DNA of 64,000 nt from an uncultured Clostridia bacterium. Lineage in GTDB: Bacteria > Bacillota > Clostridia > Oscillospirales > Acutalibacteraceae. This document shows, one piece after another, positions 51,126 through 60,991 of this stretch. The translations under genes were made by a program, and so were the position numbers. The notes below the pieces were generated by a model. It was not told where the DNA came from. It was given only the letters and a program-made list of their open reading frames with translations, and did not search any database. How positions within the stretch are numbered: position 1 is the stretch's first letter; every line of letters begins with the position of its first letter. The stretch is taken from assembly GCA_937892525.1 (NCBI GenBank), contig CALAEV010000024.1:119819-183818 (forward strand), written 5' to 3'.

Positions 51126-54082
51126 ATATCTGTTACCTCCAACTCTTCCATAACATTGTTGTTTGCAAGAGATTTTGAGAATGTGTAAGCACTGTGAACA
51201 GATGTGAATACAGGTGTTCTTCTCATAAGTGCTGTACGTCTAATAATTGCATCTTCATCATCTTTTCTGTTGTTTTGTAATGTTGAAACAACATAAGAGA
51301 ATTTATTTGCATTAATCATTTGTACTGCCAACTCACCCCTTGCAGTATTTGTAGCAATATGGTTTGAATTGAGAATTTTTGCAGTATCACTTGTAGCGTA
51401 AATCTTAAAGCCTTGTGACAAGAATTCCTCTGCCATAGAGGCTGCTTCACTCTTATCGCTTTCACAAATTGAAATAAGAACTGAACCTGTACGCTTAATA
51501 CGCATACCTGATGCTATCATACCTTTTAAGAGTGCATTATCAAAGGTATCACCTATACCCATAACGTCACCTGTTGATTTTGTTTTTTCACCAAGAAGCA
51601 TATCTGCACCCTTAAGTGTTTCAAAACTGAACACAGGTACACGGACATAGTAATTACCATTTGACTTGTTTACACCTGTAACTGTAAGTTTTTCACCTAC
51701 CATTGAGCGTACAGCAAGGTCAACTGCATCATAGCCTGATGCCTTTGTTACAAATGGTACAAGAGTTGTATTTGTAACAGATGCTTTTGTCACATACAAA
51801 TCATTGTCAAACACAACAAACTGAACATCAAGAGCACCCTTGAATTTAAGTTCTTTTACAATTGCCCCAATGTATTCTTCAACTGTTTTAAGCATTGAAT
51901 CGGTAACACTTACTGTTGGGAATACTGAAATTGAGTCACCTGAATTAATATGTGCTTTTTCAATATGTTCACAAAGCGCAGGAACAAAATAGTTTTCACC
52001 GTCAGAAATAACATGAGCCTCAATGCAAGTGCCCACACACACCTTTTTACTGCTTGTATGTTTAACATTTGCATCATCAAGAATATCGAAAAACTCAATT
52101 TTATTTGTAATCTTTCTGAAGAACTCATTATCAGGACCAAGAATTTCTACGCCTGCATTTTTAAGGACTTCTGCATTTTTGATTGCATCTTCGTTACCAA
52201 AAAGCACTACTGCGTACTGTGGTTTTTCTGTTCTTACAACATTAAGTATATCTTCTTCACTTAATGGGTCAAGATAAACACGGTCAGCAACATTATAGTC
52301 AGTTGTAACTGACGCAGGGTTATTGTTAAGCACAATAACCTCAAAGCCTTGATTTTTAAGAGAATTGATACAATGAACTGTGCAATAGTCACTGTCACCA
52401 CTTCTGCCTGTAACAGATGGGCCACTACCGATTATAAGCACTTTTTTCTTATCTGAATTTTTACTGTTTATAAAAATTTCAGCCTCATTATCTGTACCAT
52501 AAACTGAATAGAAATATGGTTTTTGAGCGTCAAACTCTGCAGAACAAGTATCAATACTATTAAATACAGCATTATGAGAATCTGTTATTTCTTGCTCTGT
52601 AATCTGTGATAATGCAAAGTCAGTAAAACCAAGAGTTTTTGCGTATTCATAAGACTCATAACTATAATCATTTTTAATGAGTTTATGAGTGTCAGCAATA
52701 TTTTTAAGTTTGTTTAAGAACCATTTGTCAATACTTGTGATTTCATTTAATTCGTCAATACTGAAGTCTCTGTAAAGTGCTTCATAAACTGCAAAAATAC
52801 GTTTGTCATCTGACATTTTGATTTCGGCTTTCAATTCGTCATCAGTCAATGTCTCAAACTGTTCAAGGCGTGGTAAATGAGTTTTATTTACACTTCTAAT
52901 CCCCTTCATAAATGCAAGTTCAAAGCCTGTTCCAATTGTAAGGCTTTCACCAGTCGCTTTCATCATTGTACCGAGTGTTCGATTTGCCTCACCAAAACTT
53001 TCAAACGACCATTTAGGGAATTTCACTGCACAATAATCCATTGCAGGCTCACTGCATGCAGTTGTACAACCTGTTACATCATTTTCTATTTCAAAAAGAG
53101 TTTTGCCAAGTGCAATTTTGGCTGAAACATAAGCAATTCTGTAACCTGTTGCCTTTGATACAAGAGCAGAAGTACGGCTAACACGAGGGTCAACACCTGT
53201 TACAAAATATGTTGCGCCGTCAGGACTTAACGCAAACTGAACATTACAGCTACCTTCAATACCGAGACGAGAAACAACTTTTCTTGCAGCACGGCGAAGC
53301 TTTGTAAATTCTGAATCAGTAAGAGTCTGTGCAGGGATTACAACAATACTATCGCCTGTGTGAATACCAACAGGGTCAATACTTTCAACACTAGAAACAC
53401 TGATACAGTTATTTTCAGCATCACGCATTACTTCAAATTCAAGTTCTTTCCAACCTGCAATACTCTTTTCAATCAAAATCTGACTTACGATTGAAGTTTC
53501 AAGACTTTTTTCTGCCTTAACTGCAAGAGTTTCGTGAGAATAGCAATACTCTGCACTTTCACGGTCAGGTGTATATGCAGGACGCACGATTACAGGATAA
53601 CCAACTTTATCAGCAAAATCGCAAGCCTCATCTACGCTATTTACAACGAGAGCAGGAACTGTTGGCTCGTTCATTTCTTCGAGTGCATCTGTGAACGAAT
53701 GTCTGTTTTTAACGCTACGGATAACATCCTGATTTATGCCTATAAGTTTAGTATTAGTTTCCTCAAGGTAGCCGTTTTGCGCTAATTCAAGGCTTAATTC
53801 AAGACTATCGTCACCACCTGCTGTTGAGAGAAGTGCGTCAGGCTTTTCTTTCTGGAGAATTCTTTTTACACTTTCAATGTTAAGTGGCTCAATATAAACT
53901 TTATCGGCAAATACTTTATCAGTTGCAAGTGCTGATGGGGTTGAGTTTGCAAAAACAACCTCAATACCCTCTTCTTTCAATGCACGGCAAACCTGTAATG
54001 CAGAATAGTCAAACTCCAACGACTGACCTATTTTAACAGGACCTGCACCAAGAACAAGAATCTTATTATATTTATTAGTCAT
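51122..54082 (-). CDS. carB: Degenerate carbamoyl-phosphate synthase large-chain homologue (CarB-like)
   Basis: 986 residues, about 90 fewer than E. coli CarB. Overall order is CarB: ATP-grasp half 1, oligomerisation segment (FSIDELNEITSIDKWFL), ATP-grasp half 2, allosteric MGS-like domain. Catalytic parts are changed. In half 1, VRPSFTMGGSGGG of E. coli reads IVRPAYTPDRESA (gly loop lost, residues 171-177), and EMNPR reads GVDPR (Gly296, Asp298), although GIHTGDS and NVQFA remain. In half 2, about 75 residues around the VRPSYVLGG region are missing near residue 680, and EVNPRAART reads KASVTNTTL. The frame is open throughout. Start ATG 54082 after GGTGA overlaps carA. Confidence 0.85.
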   Translation of the reverse strand: MTNKYNKILVLGAGPVKIGQSLEFDYSALQVCRALKEEGIEVVFANSTPSALATDKVFADKVYIEPLNIESVKRILQKEKPDALLSTAGGDDSLELSLELAQNGYLEETNTKLIGINQDVIRSVKNRHSFTDALEEMNEPTVPALVVNSVDEACDFADKVGYPVIVRPAYTPDRESAEYCYSHETLAVKAEKSLETSIVSQILIEKSIAGWKELEFEVMRDAENNCISVSSVESIDPVGIHTGDSIVVIPAQTLTDSEFTKLRRAARKVVSRLGIEGSCNVQFALSPDGATYFVTGVDPRVSRTSALVSKATGYRIAYVSAKIALGKTLFEIENDVTGCTTACSEPAMDYCAVKFPKWSFESFGEANRTLGTMMKATGESLTIGTGFELAFMKGIRSVNKTHLPRLEQFETLTDDELKAEIKMSDDKRIFAVYEALYRDFSIDELNEITSIDKWFLNKLKNIADTHKLIKNDYSYESYEYAKTLGFTDFALSQITEQEITDSHNAVFNSIDTCSAEFDAQKPYFYSVYGTDNEAEIFINSKNSDKKKVLIIGSGPSVTGRSGDSDYCTVHCINSLKNQGFEVIVLNNNPASVTTDYNVADRVYLDPLSEEDILNVVRTEKPQYAVVLFGNEDAIKNAEVLKNAGVEILGPDNEFFRKITNKIEFFDILDDANVKHTSSKKVCVGTCIEAHVISDGENYFVPALCEHIEKAHINSGDSISVFPTVSVTDSMLKTVEEYIGAIVKELKFKGALDVQFVVFDNDLYVTKASVTNTTLVPFVTKASGYDAVDLAVRSMVGEKLTVTGVNKSNGNYYVRVPVFSFETLKGADMLLGEKTKSTGDVMGIGDTFDNALLKGMIASGMRIKRTGSVLISICESDKSEAASMAEEFLSQGFKIYATSDTAKILNSNHIATNTARGELAVQMINANKFSYVVSTLQNNRKDDEDAIIRRTALMRRTPVFTSVHSAYTFSKSLANNNVMEELEVTDI

Positions 54083-55157
54083 TGTTTTCACCATCCATCA
54101 TCTTAAAGAAATTGCGAATAATAAAGCCTGTACTACTGTCAATATCACCTTTTGGTGTAAACTGAACTGAAAGTCCTTTGAAATTATTGTATTTAAGACC
54201 TTCTACAGTACCATCATTCACATTTGTCATTAAAACTTCAGTTTTTTCAGAAACTGTATTTTTATCAACTGCGTAGCCGTGATTCTGGTCTGTAACCATT
54301 ATCTTTTTTGTACCTTCAATTTTTACAGGCTGATTTGAACCACGGTGACCTTTTTCCATTTTTACAATCTTAAAGCCGTTAGCAAGAGCCAGCATCTGAT
54401 GACCTAAACCAATTGCAAATACAGGAACATCTTTTTTAATAAGTTCTGTAATATTCTTGATAAGTTCCGGCTCGTCGTCAGGGTCAGCAGGACCATCACA
54501 AAGCACAACACCATCAGGATTATAGTTCATAATTTCATCTACAGTTGCAAATGCAGGAACAAGTGTAACATTGCAACCATTAAGCAAAAATGCGTTTAAT
54601 TGCTTTCTTGGTGAACCATAATCCACAGCAACAACATTATATTTTGCATTGTCGCCTTTCATTGTGATTGGCTCTTTTATTGAAATTTCACGAACTGCAC
54701 CTGAAATAGTATAATCATTAATTTCTTTGAGTAAAGCATCAAGATTTTCGATTGAATCTGTAATTGCACCTTTTACATAACCCTTATCGCGAAGATATCG
54801 TGTAAGACGACGAGTATCAACGCCACAGATTCCTACAATCCCTCTACCTTTAAGGTATTCGTCAAGATTTATTTCATTACCGTCAGAATAAACGTCACAC
54901 CACTCACGGACAATATAACCGTTTGACATAATCTCTCCATCCACATTTTGTGGATTAACACCACGATTTGCAGCAAGAGGATAAGTTTGTGCTACAATCT
55001 GACCATAATATGTTGGGTCTGATAAAATATCAGTATAAGATGATGAACAGGTGTTAAACACTACCTCACCTATTGCTTTGCCTTGTTTACCCATTGAATA
55101 GCCTTCAAAAACTGTTCCATCCTGAAGAACTATGTATGCTTTTGTTCTGTTTTTCAT
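54075..55157 (-). CDS. carA: CarA homologue lacking the glutaminase triad
   Basis: 360 residues, standard CarA length. N-terminal CarA domain is well kept (GEVVFNTCSSSYTDILSDP, VGICGVDTRRLTRYLR). The glutamine amidotransferase domain is aligned easily, but its nucleophile is lost: E. coli GICLGHQ reads AIGLGHQ, with Gly250 in place of Cys269. The second active site QGHPEAS reads QFTPKGD, with Thr334 and Lys336 in place of His353 and Glu355. The protein therefore cannot hydrolyse glutamine by the known route. ATG 55157 follows GGGTGAT. It overlaps carB by eight bases. Confidence 0.9.
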   Translation of the reverse strand: MKNRTKAYIVLQDGTVFEGYSMGKQGKAIGEVVFNTCSSSYTDILSDPTYYGQIVAQTYPLAANRGVNPQNVDGEIMSNGYIVREWCDVYSDGNEINLDEYLKGRGIVGICGVDTRRLTRYLRDKGYVKGAITDSIENLDALLKEINDYTISGAVREISIKEPITMKGDNAKYNVVAVDYGSPRKQLNAFLLNGCNVTLVPAFATVDEIMNYNPDGVVLCDGPADPDDEPELIKNITELIKKDVPVFAIGLGHQMLALANGFKIVKMEKGHRGSNQPVKIEGTKKIMVTDQNHGYAVDKNTVSEKTEVLMTNVNDGTVEGLKYNNFKGLSVQFTPKGDIDSSTGFIIRNFFKMMDGENND

Positions 55158-55189
55158 AAAGTATCACCCATTCTTATAAAACCATAAAA

Positions 55190-55207
55190 GCCCATCAAAA
55201 GATGGGC
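55190..55207 (-). terminator. PBP terminator
   Basis: 7-bp stem GCCCATC/GATGGGC with four-base loop, then TTTTAT on the minus strand. It lies between the PBP stop and carA. Confidence 0.75.
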
Positions 55208-55212
55208 GTTAT

Positions 55213-57483
55213 TTATGCTGCCGGAGTTTCTGTTACCTCTGGTGGAGGTGTTGGTGCTTGTGTTGTAGTTTCTGGTGGAAGTGTTGTTGACTCAACTGGT
55301 GGTGTTACCGTTGTTGTACTTTCACCTGTATTTGCACCTGTTGTGCTTTCTTCAGGCGCTTCACCATTACAAGACTTGCAAGTTGCAGGAATCATTGAAG
55401 TTTTATACCAACCTGATGCAACTTTTGGACATTGGTCACTAGCTAAAAGACCTGTTTCCATACAATAAGTTTTCTTTGCAACTTTATTTGTATATTTTTC
55501 AAATGATTTGTCTGCTAGGTTTTTATGAACTCTGTTCATAACTGTCTGGAAAATAAGACCTGCAGGATTACCACTTGCTGAAATTGATTTATTGTAGTCA
55601 TAACCAAACCATACTGCACTGATGTAATAAGGTGTACCACCAACGCACCAACGGTCGTTATTACTTGTAGTTGTACCTGTTTTACCAAAGGTTGTAAATC
55701 CCTTAACAGAATAACCACGCGCAGTACCCATTGAGCCATAATATACTGTCTGAAGCATTTGATTCATAACAAAAGATGTTTCAGGAGAAATTACCTGTTC
55801 ACCTTCTGGGTCGTTCTGAAGAATTGTCTCACCAGCGCTGTTTTTAACTTCATAATAACAATATGGCTCATAGTATTTACCACCATTACCGAAAGTTGCA
55901 AATGCAGCAGCCATTTGTAATGTTGTTGTGCCACCTGTTGAACCACCTGTTGCAAGGGCAGATGGTGAAACACTATCTTGAGCATCATTGTATGTTGTAA
56001 TGTGGAACTTTTCTGTAAGGTAATCATAGCTTAAATCAAAGCCCATCATCATAAGAAGCTGTGCAGGAACAGTATTGTATGAAATGGCAACTGCATACTG
56101 TGCAGTAATGTAACTATTAGGGTCTCCTGGGTCGCCACCGTAGTTTGTAGGCCAACGTCTGCCCTTCCATGTAATACCATAGTTCTTAATTTTTGATGAC
56201 CAAGTAATAATATCTTCTTCAATAGCAGGCGCATAAATTGTTAAAGGCTTAATTGAAGAACCTGGCTGACGCACTGCAGAAACTGCACGGTTATTTGAAC
56301 GGTTTTCAGTTTTTTCACCTGCACCACCTACCATAGCAACTATTCTACCACTATAATCCATAATTGTCATAGCAGACTGGTACATATCTTTAACATCGCT
56401 TACACGCTGTGTAGGGAAGTTTGTTCTATGAACATAAACATCTTCAAGAATGGTCTGCACTCTTGTATCAACTGCAGAATAAATACGCAAACCACCTGAA
56501 TAAATCATTTTATTTGCTTCGTAATTTGAATAACCTTGTTCTTTCAAATCACGAATAACGCTTGTGATTACATAGTCAACATAATAGCTCTGAATTTCAT
56601 TATCAGTTGCCTTTTCAACACTTTCTTCGTGCTCAGCAATATATCTGTCGTCATTTGTAAAAATAAGTTCATAAGCAATTGCTTCGTCATATTGCTCTTG
56701 AGTAATCATTTTTTGCTCAAGCATTTTACCAAGACACCATTCCTGACGTCTTTTATTTGCTTCTGGTTTCCACAATGGGTCATAGTCGGCTGGAGTCTGT
56801 GTGATAACAGCAATAGATGCACACTCAGCAAGGTTCAAATCAGCCACATCTTTACCGAAATATGTTTCAGCCGCAGTTTGAACTCCATAACAGTTATGAC
56901 TTAAGTAGATTGTATTAAGATAAGCTTCTAACAATTCATCTTTTTCATAGTATTTCTCCATATTCAAAGCATAAAGGATTTCATTGAACTTTCTGTTAAG
57001 TGTAACGCCCTTTTCGCCTGTAAGGTTTTTAATAAGCTGCATTGTGATTGTTGAACCACCACGAATATCACCATCAGCAACGATTGAACGTACAATACCA
57101 AAAGTTGAACTGAACCAGTCAACGCCCTTATGGTCGTAAAATCGGCTATCTTCAATAGCGACAAAGGCTTTTGGCATCCATTCGGACATATCTTCCATAT
57201 CAACCCAAACACGATTTTCTTCGCCGTGAAGTTTTGTAAGTTCAACAAACTTATCTTCATCATTTTTAGCATAGATAATTGTAGTCTGGTCCTGATTTTC
57301 TTTGTAGAATTCAAGGTCAATAATCTTTTCACCATTAGCAATGCTAATCATATTGCCAAGAATATTCACACAGATTATGACACAAGTCAAGAAACCGGTG
57401 AATGCAATCGCCAGCAATATTCTTAAAATCTTTTTCTTTTTCGGGGACATTGTTTTTTTAGTTGTACGAGTCTTTTTTCTCAT
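55213..57483 (-). CDS. Class A penicillin-binding protein (PBP1A-type)
   Basis: 756-residue bifunctional peptidoglycan synthase. A Lys/Arg-rich cytoplasmic start is followed by one transmembrane helix, the GT51 glycosyltransferase domain (catalytic Glu in FVAIEDSRFYDHKG; GGSTITMQLIKNL), and a transpeptidase domain with Ser in GSSIKPLTIY, SYNT and KTGTT. The C-terminus is a long, disordered Thr/Pro/Glu-rich tail. ATG 57483 follows CGGAGG and is the chosen start; a longer upstream reading lacks a binding site. Confidence 0.96.
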   Translation of the reverse strand: MRKKTRTTKKTMSPKKKKILRILLAIAFTGFLTCVIICVNILGNMISIANGEKIIDLEFYKENQDQTTIIYAKNDEDKFVELTKLHGEENRVWVDMEDMSEWMPKAFVAIEDSRFYDHKGVDWFSSTFGIVRSIVADGDIRGGSTITMQLIKNLTGEKGVTLNRKFNEILYALNMEKYYEKDELLEAYLNTIYLSHNCYGVQTAAETYFGKDVADLNLAECASIAVITQTPADYDPLWKPEANKRRQEWCLGKMLEQKMITQEQYDEAIAYELIFTNDDRYIAEHEESVEKATDNEIQSYYVDYVITSVIRDLKEQGYSNYEANKMIYSGGLRIYSAVDTRVQTILEDVYVHRTNFPTQRVSDVKDMYQSAMTIMDYSGRIVAMVGGAGEKTENRSNNRAVSAVRQPGSSIKPLTIYAPAIEEDIITWSSKIKNYGITWKGRRWPTNYGGDPGDPNSYITAQYAVAISYNTVPAQLLMMMGFDLSYDYLTEKFHITTYNDAQDSVSPSALATGGSTGGTTTLQMAAAFATFGNGGKYYEPYCYYEVKNSAGETILQNDPEGEQVISPETSFVMNQMLQTVYYGSMGTARGYSVKGFTTFGKTGTTTSNNDRWCVGGTPYYISAVWFGYDYNKSISASGNPAGLIFQTVMNRVHKNLADKSFEKYTNKVAKKTYCMETGLLASDQCPKVASGWYKTSMIPATCKSCNGEAPEESTTGANTGESTTTVTPPVESTTLPPETTTQAPTPPPEVTETPAA

Positions 57484-57651
57484 ATTTTTCCTCCGAAACT
57501 GCGTGAACGGTTGAAATTTTGCAGTTTTTCTTATATACGATAATAAGTATATCACAAAACTATTAAAATGTTTAGTCTTTTTTTATATTTTAATAAAAAT
57601 TAATAATTTGTAATATTTTGCTAAAAATACAACAAAAGGATGTGAACTAAT

Positions 57652-57966
57652 TTGAAAAATAAAATATTTTGGCTTGTTGTATTTGCAGTACTTACAATTA
57701 CTGTTTTAGGTGTATTATTTGTAACGCTTGACAAAGATATAGAAAATAAAATTATTGAAAATCCCTATCTTATGGAGGATTACTACACCTTAAGCGAATA
57801 CAAAGGTAAGATTGCAGTATTCAAAAATCAAGAAAGTATTCCGATTGACATTTATGACGTTTATGTTTCTACCCTACCCCAACATGACAGGAATCTGTTA
57901 GAAAAGGGAATACGCATAGAAACGCCTGAAGAACTGCAAAGACTTATTGAAGATTATACTAGTTAA
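57652..57966 (+). CDS. BofC C-terminal-domain small membrane protein
   Basis: 104 residues with one N-terminal helix (IFWLVVFAVLTITVLGVLFV) followed by an extracytoplasmic domain with YKGKIAVFKNQES, DIYVSTLP-like DVYVSTLPQHDRNLL and EELQRLIEDY, matching the BofC C-terminal domain. In B. subtilis BofC restrains SpoIVB signalling to the pro-sigma-K protease. Start is TTG 57652 after AAAGGATGTGA. The relation to sporulation is an inference from the domain and from spoIV-like and sigK genes elsewhere in the window. Confidence 0.75.
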   Translation: MKNKIFWLVVFAVLTITVLGVLFVTLDKDIENKIIENPYLMEDYYTLSEYKGKIAVFKNQESIPIDIYDVYVSTLPQHDRNLLEKGIRIETPEELQRLIEDYTS

Positions 57967-60650
57967 GCTTTTACTATTACTATTTCTGCTGATTTTTCAT
58001 TTCCGTCAAGGGTTATTTCGATTGTACCTTTGTCGCGAAGTGAGAAATCAGTTTTTTTGTTGTTTACAGTAACTGAATAGTCAAACTCATCACGCAAAAC
58101 AACGATTACTGAATATTTACTGTTGTTACCGTAGTATTTAACGATTGCTTTAAACTCGGTTTCATCTTCATTAAAATTGCTTTCAATTACCATAGAGTCA
58201 AGACCGGTTGAGAATGTACCAGGCTTAAAATATGCGTTAGTCCAGATATTGATTGGTGTAGAAAGTCCACCAAAATTATGGAACCATCCACCCCTGCCTG
58301 ATGTAATATTGAACATTTCAAAAGTGTAATATGAATATTCCACTTCGCGTTTCCAAGCATCAAGAGCAGTTTTAGCAATTTTGAATGCAAAATCAGTTTC
58401 GCCTAAATCAAGCATAGTTTTCCACACAAACCATTGATGAGAAAGCCACACATTACCATTCCAATAACCGTTTGTAATGTAGTACGATGCTGTTTTATCA
58501 ACAGCACTTATACCAACAGGGCTGAACATTTCATCATCGCTTTTAAGATGACCAAGAATTCTTGCTTTTTGACTCTCTGATACTGCACCTGCGATGATTG
58601 GATAAATACCATCCATAGTTTTATTGAGATTTTCGCCATTTGCGTTTCTGTATTGCTCTTTTGCATCGCCGTTTTCATCGTGAATTACATAAGAGAAGTA
58701 ACCACAATCTTCGTCCCAAGAATATTTCTGGAGTGCATTTGAAACTCGTGCAATATCTTGAAGATATGTTGCTTTATGGTCTTCAAAGCCTAACAAATCG
58801 GCAGCCATATAAAGAATTTTTGCACAACGGATTACCTGTGATGATGAAATAACAGGAGTCATATATTTCTGCTTATTCTCAGCATACATAGCCTTTTGAG
58901 GTGGTAAGTCATCCATACCACTACAATTATAGAAATAGTCAAAAGTAGTAGTTAAGCCACTATTGAATTTTGTAGTTGTTGAGCCGTTGATTTTACCTGC
59001 AAGGAAGTCATAAAACATTTTTACTCTGTCATAGTATTTGAGTAACTCTGTTTTGTCGTTTGCTTTTTTAAGCATTTCAAGGTACTGATAAATATGAACA
59101 GGCACAGGAGAGCCGTGTAAAAGAAATGCCCATTGGTCGTTATCACTTAAATATGTTTCAAGAATATAATCTGCGATACTTGGTGCAAATTCAAGCATAT
59201 CAAGTCCGATAAAGCCTGAATCCCAAGTATAGAATGAGTCCCAGCGCTTACCAGGTGTATGATGAACTACATATTCGCCATTTCTGTAAAGTGGATAAAC
59301 AGTATTTTGGAACACAGTTGCACGAAGTATTTTGTTTGAGAATTCGTAGGTTTTACCTGCTAAATTCAAGTCGAACTTCTCAAGAGAATTATACGCTTTT
59401 TCATAGATTTTTTCATACTCTTCAACTGTTTTATACTCTGTTTCTCCGAAAGACAAGACTGCATACTCTATATGAGTTGAACGAGGCTCAACATAAAGAG
59501 TATGAACTACTGTGTTATGATAAAATCCTTCGTCACTATGCTTTTCAGAGAATGAGCCTGAAAATGTTTCAAGCATATTTTGAAAGCTCTCATCAGGTTG
59601 AGAAATACGCGCAGTCGGACTATCTTCAAGACAACCTGTATTAAAATCACGACAACGAGTTGACTCATTAAATGTTTTTACATAGAAATTACCGTTAACA
59701 CCGTCATATTTATAAGAAACGAGTTTACCATTATTATCATAAGTTTCAATTTCAGGGTAGAAATTATGCTTTTTACTTTCAGTTGAAACCGTGTCGTTTT
59801 CTTCTGTAACGGCAAGAAAATCAAATTCAATTCCACCTGTACCACAAGAGATAAGTTCAATGTTTTCGGCATTGATTTTTGTTGTTATTATATTGAAATC
59901 GTCTGCTTTTGCAAATGTGATTTTTTCACCATTCAAAGTCCACACGCTGTCTTGATTATCAGTTGTACGATAGCGAATGTGAAGTACAGGATTTGAGAAT
60001 TTTTCAACACCTTTGATTTCATAGGTTATTTTGTCCCCTGCTTCTTCGCCTAAATGAGGACATTTTGGTAATATATATCGGTTGCAATCACGGTCTCCAA
60101 GTCCGCGATGATATGTAAAGCCGTCATCAAAAAACTCGCCTTTTTTCATAGCATCAATAACCTGCTTGTCCCAAGGACGAGTAGTGTTATATTCATAAGT
60201 TTTGTAATCAAGGGCTTTGATAAAAATACACTTTTCAGGTAAAACAGGAGTTGTTGCATATACATTTGGGTATTCGATAGCAGAGAAAAGATTAAGAAGG
60301 CAGATTTGCATAATATCAGTATTATTTACAAACTCTGTACGGACAAGCACGCTATCACTCGTGAGCTTTGTAAAAGATACATCTGCATAGACCTTATCTT
60401 TCCATTCAAGGTCATAACGGTATGAATAAAATGAGTAGTCTGACTTTGCCTCCCAAGGATGAACACCTGTAGGAACAGTAACATTAGGCACACGAGAGTC
60501 TGCGTTTTCGATAGCAGGACTTACGACGCAATCGAAACGGACACCACCTTCTGTATTGTGGTCAACAATTCGTGAAATACCACTATATTTTTTTGAATAT
60601 GGACCCCATTTGCCTAAGCGCTCATGCATTTTTTCAGTAACTTTGCTCAT
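57963..60650 (-). CDS. Large (alpha/alpha)6-barrel glycoside hydrolase (MGH1/GH63-like)
   Basis: 895-residue protein without signal peptide. N-terminal beta-rich domain, then a helical-barrel domain with KRWDSFYTWDSGFIGLDMLE, NCSGMDDLPP, and NGYWNGNVWLSHQWFVWKTM, the layout of mannosyl-glycoside/GH63 and trehalase-type clans. A C-terminal strand-rich extension ends it. The catalytic pair is probably acidic residues in TWDSGF and later loops but cannot be fixed by eye. Start ATG 60650 follows GAGGT. Substrate unknown; alpha-linked oligosaccharides are the usual targets. Confidence 0.8.
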   Translation of the reverse strand: MSKVTEKMHERLGKWGPYSKKYSGISRIVDHNTEGGVRFDCVVSPAIENADSRVPNVTVPTGVHPWEAKSDYSFYSYRYDLEWKDKVYADVSFTKLTSDSVLVRTEFVNNTDIMQICLLNLFSAIEYPNVYATTPVLPEKCIFIKALDYKTYEYNTTRPWDKQVIDAMKKGEFFDDGFTYHRGLGDRDCNRYILPKCPHLGEEAGDKITYEIKGVEKFSNPVLHIRYRTTDNQDSVWTLNGEKITFAKADDFNIITTKINAENIELISCGTGGIEFDFLAVTEENDTVSTESKKHNFYPEIETYDNNGKLVSYKYDGVNGNFYVKTFNESTRCRDFNTGCLEDSPTARISQPDESFQNMLETFSGSFSEKHSDEGFYHNTVVHTLYVEPRSTHIEYAVLSFGETEYKTVEEYEKIYEKAYNSLEKFDLNLAGKTYEFSNKILRATVFQNTVYPLYRNGEYVVHHTPGKRWDSFYTWDSGFIGLDMLEFAPSIADYILETYLSDNDQWAFLLHGSPVPVHIYQYLEMLKKANDKTELLKYYDRVKMFYDFLAGKINGSTTTKFNSGLTTTFDYFYNCSGMDDLPPQKAMYAENKQKYMTPVISSSQVIRCAKILYMAADLLGFEDHKATYLQDIARVSNALQKYSWDEDCGYFSYVIHDENGDAKEQYRNANGENLNKTMDGIYPIIAGAVSESQKARILGHLKSDDEMFSPVGISAVDKTASYYITNGYWNGNVWLSHQWFVWKTMLDLGETDFAFKIAKTALDAWKREVEYSYYTFEMFNITSGRGGWFHNFGGLSTPINIWTNAYFKPGTFSTGLDSMVIESNFNEDETEFKAIVKYYGNNSKYSVIVVLRDEFDYSVTVNNKKTDFSLRDKGTIEITLDGNEKSAEIVIVKA

Positions 60651-60746
60651 AATGAATACCTCGCGTAAAAATATGGTAGTATTATAGCAAAATTGGTGTT
60701 ATTTTTCAATATATATGTGGGATTTTATAAGCATAAAGCTAGTTAG

Positions 60747-60990
60747 ACAAATTAGAGTTTGTCGAACTCTTTGTATAGATACAACCTATTACCCTCCCTC
60801 ATTGAGGGAGGTGGCAAAATCGAAGATTTTGACGGAGGGAGTTTTACAATTACACATATTACTCCCTCAGTCTCGCTATCGCTCGACAGCTCCCTCTAGG
60901 AGGGAGCGAATTATAAATCTGCGTCGCAGACCCTACACTTTGCGCTTTGCATTTTGCACTTTGCATTCTGTTCGACAAACTCAAATTTGT
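60747..60990. mobile_element. MITE-like element with 21-bp terminal inverted repeats
   Basis: Left end ACAAATTAGAGTTTGTCGAAC (60747-60767) and right end 60970-60990 are inverted repeats differing at one position; total 244 bp. Inside are a CTCCCTC...GAGGGAG hairpin, a TTTTGACGGAGGGAG stretch, a second CTCCCTC...GAGGGAG pair, and TTTGCACTTTGCA tandem motifs. No convincing protein. It abuts the sigK stop. No transposase in the window. Confidence 0.6.
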
Positions 60991-60991
60991 G

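Noticed and set aside
51122..54082. carB as a frameshifted or broken pseudogene
   Set aside because: The frame is open for 986 codons with a good start and overlapping neighbours; motif loss is by substitution and an in-frame deletion, not by frameshift.
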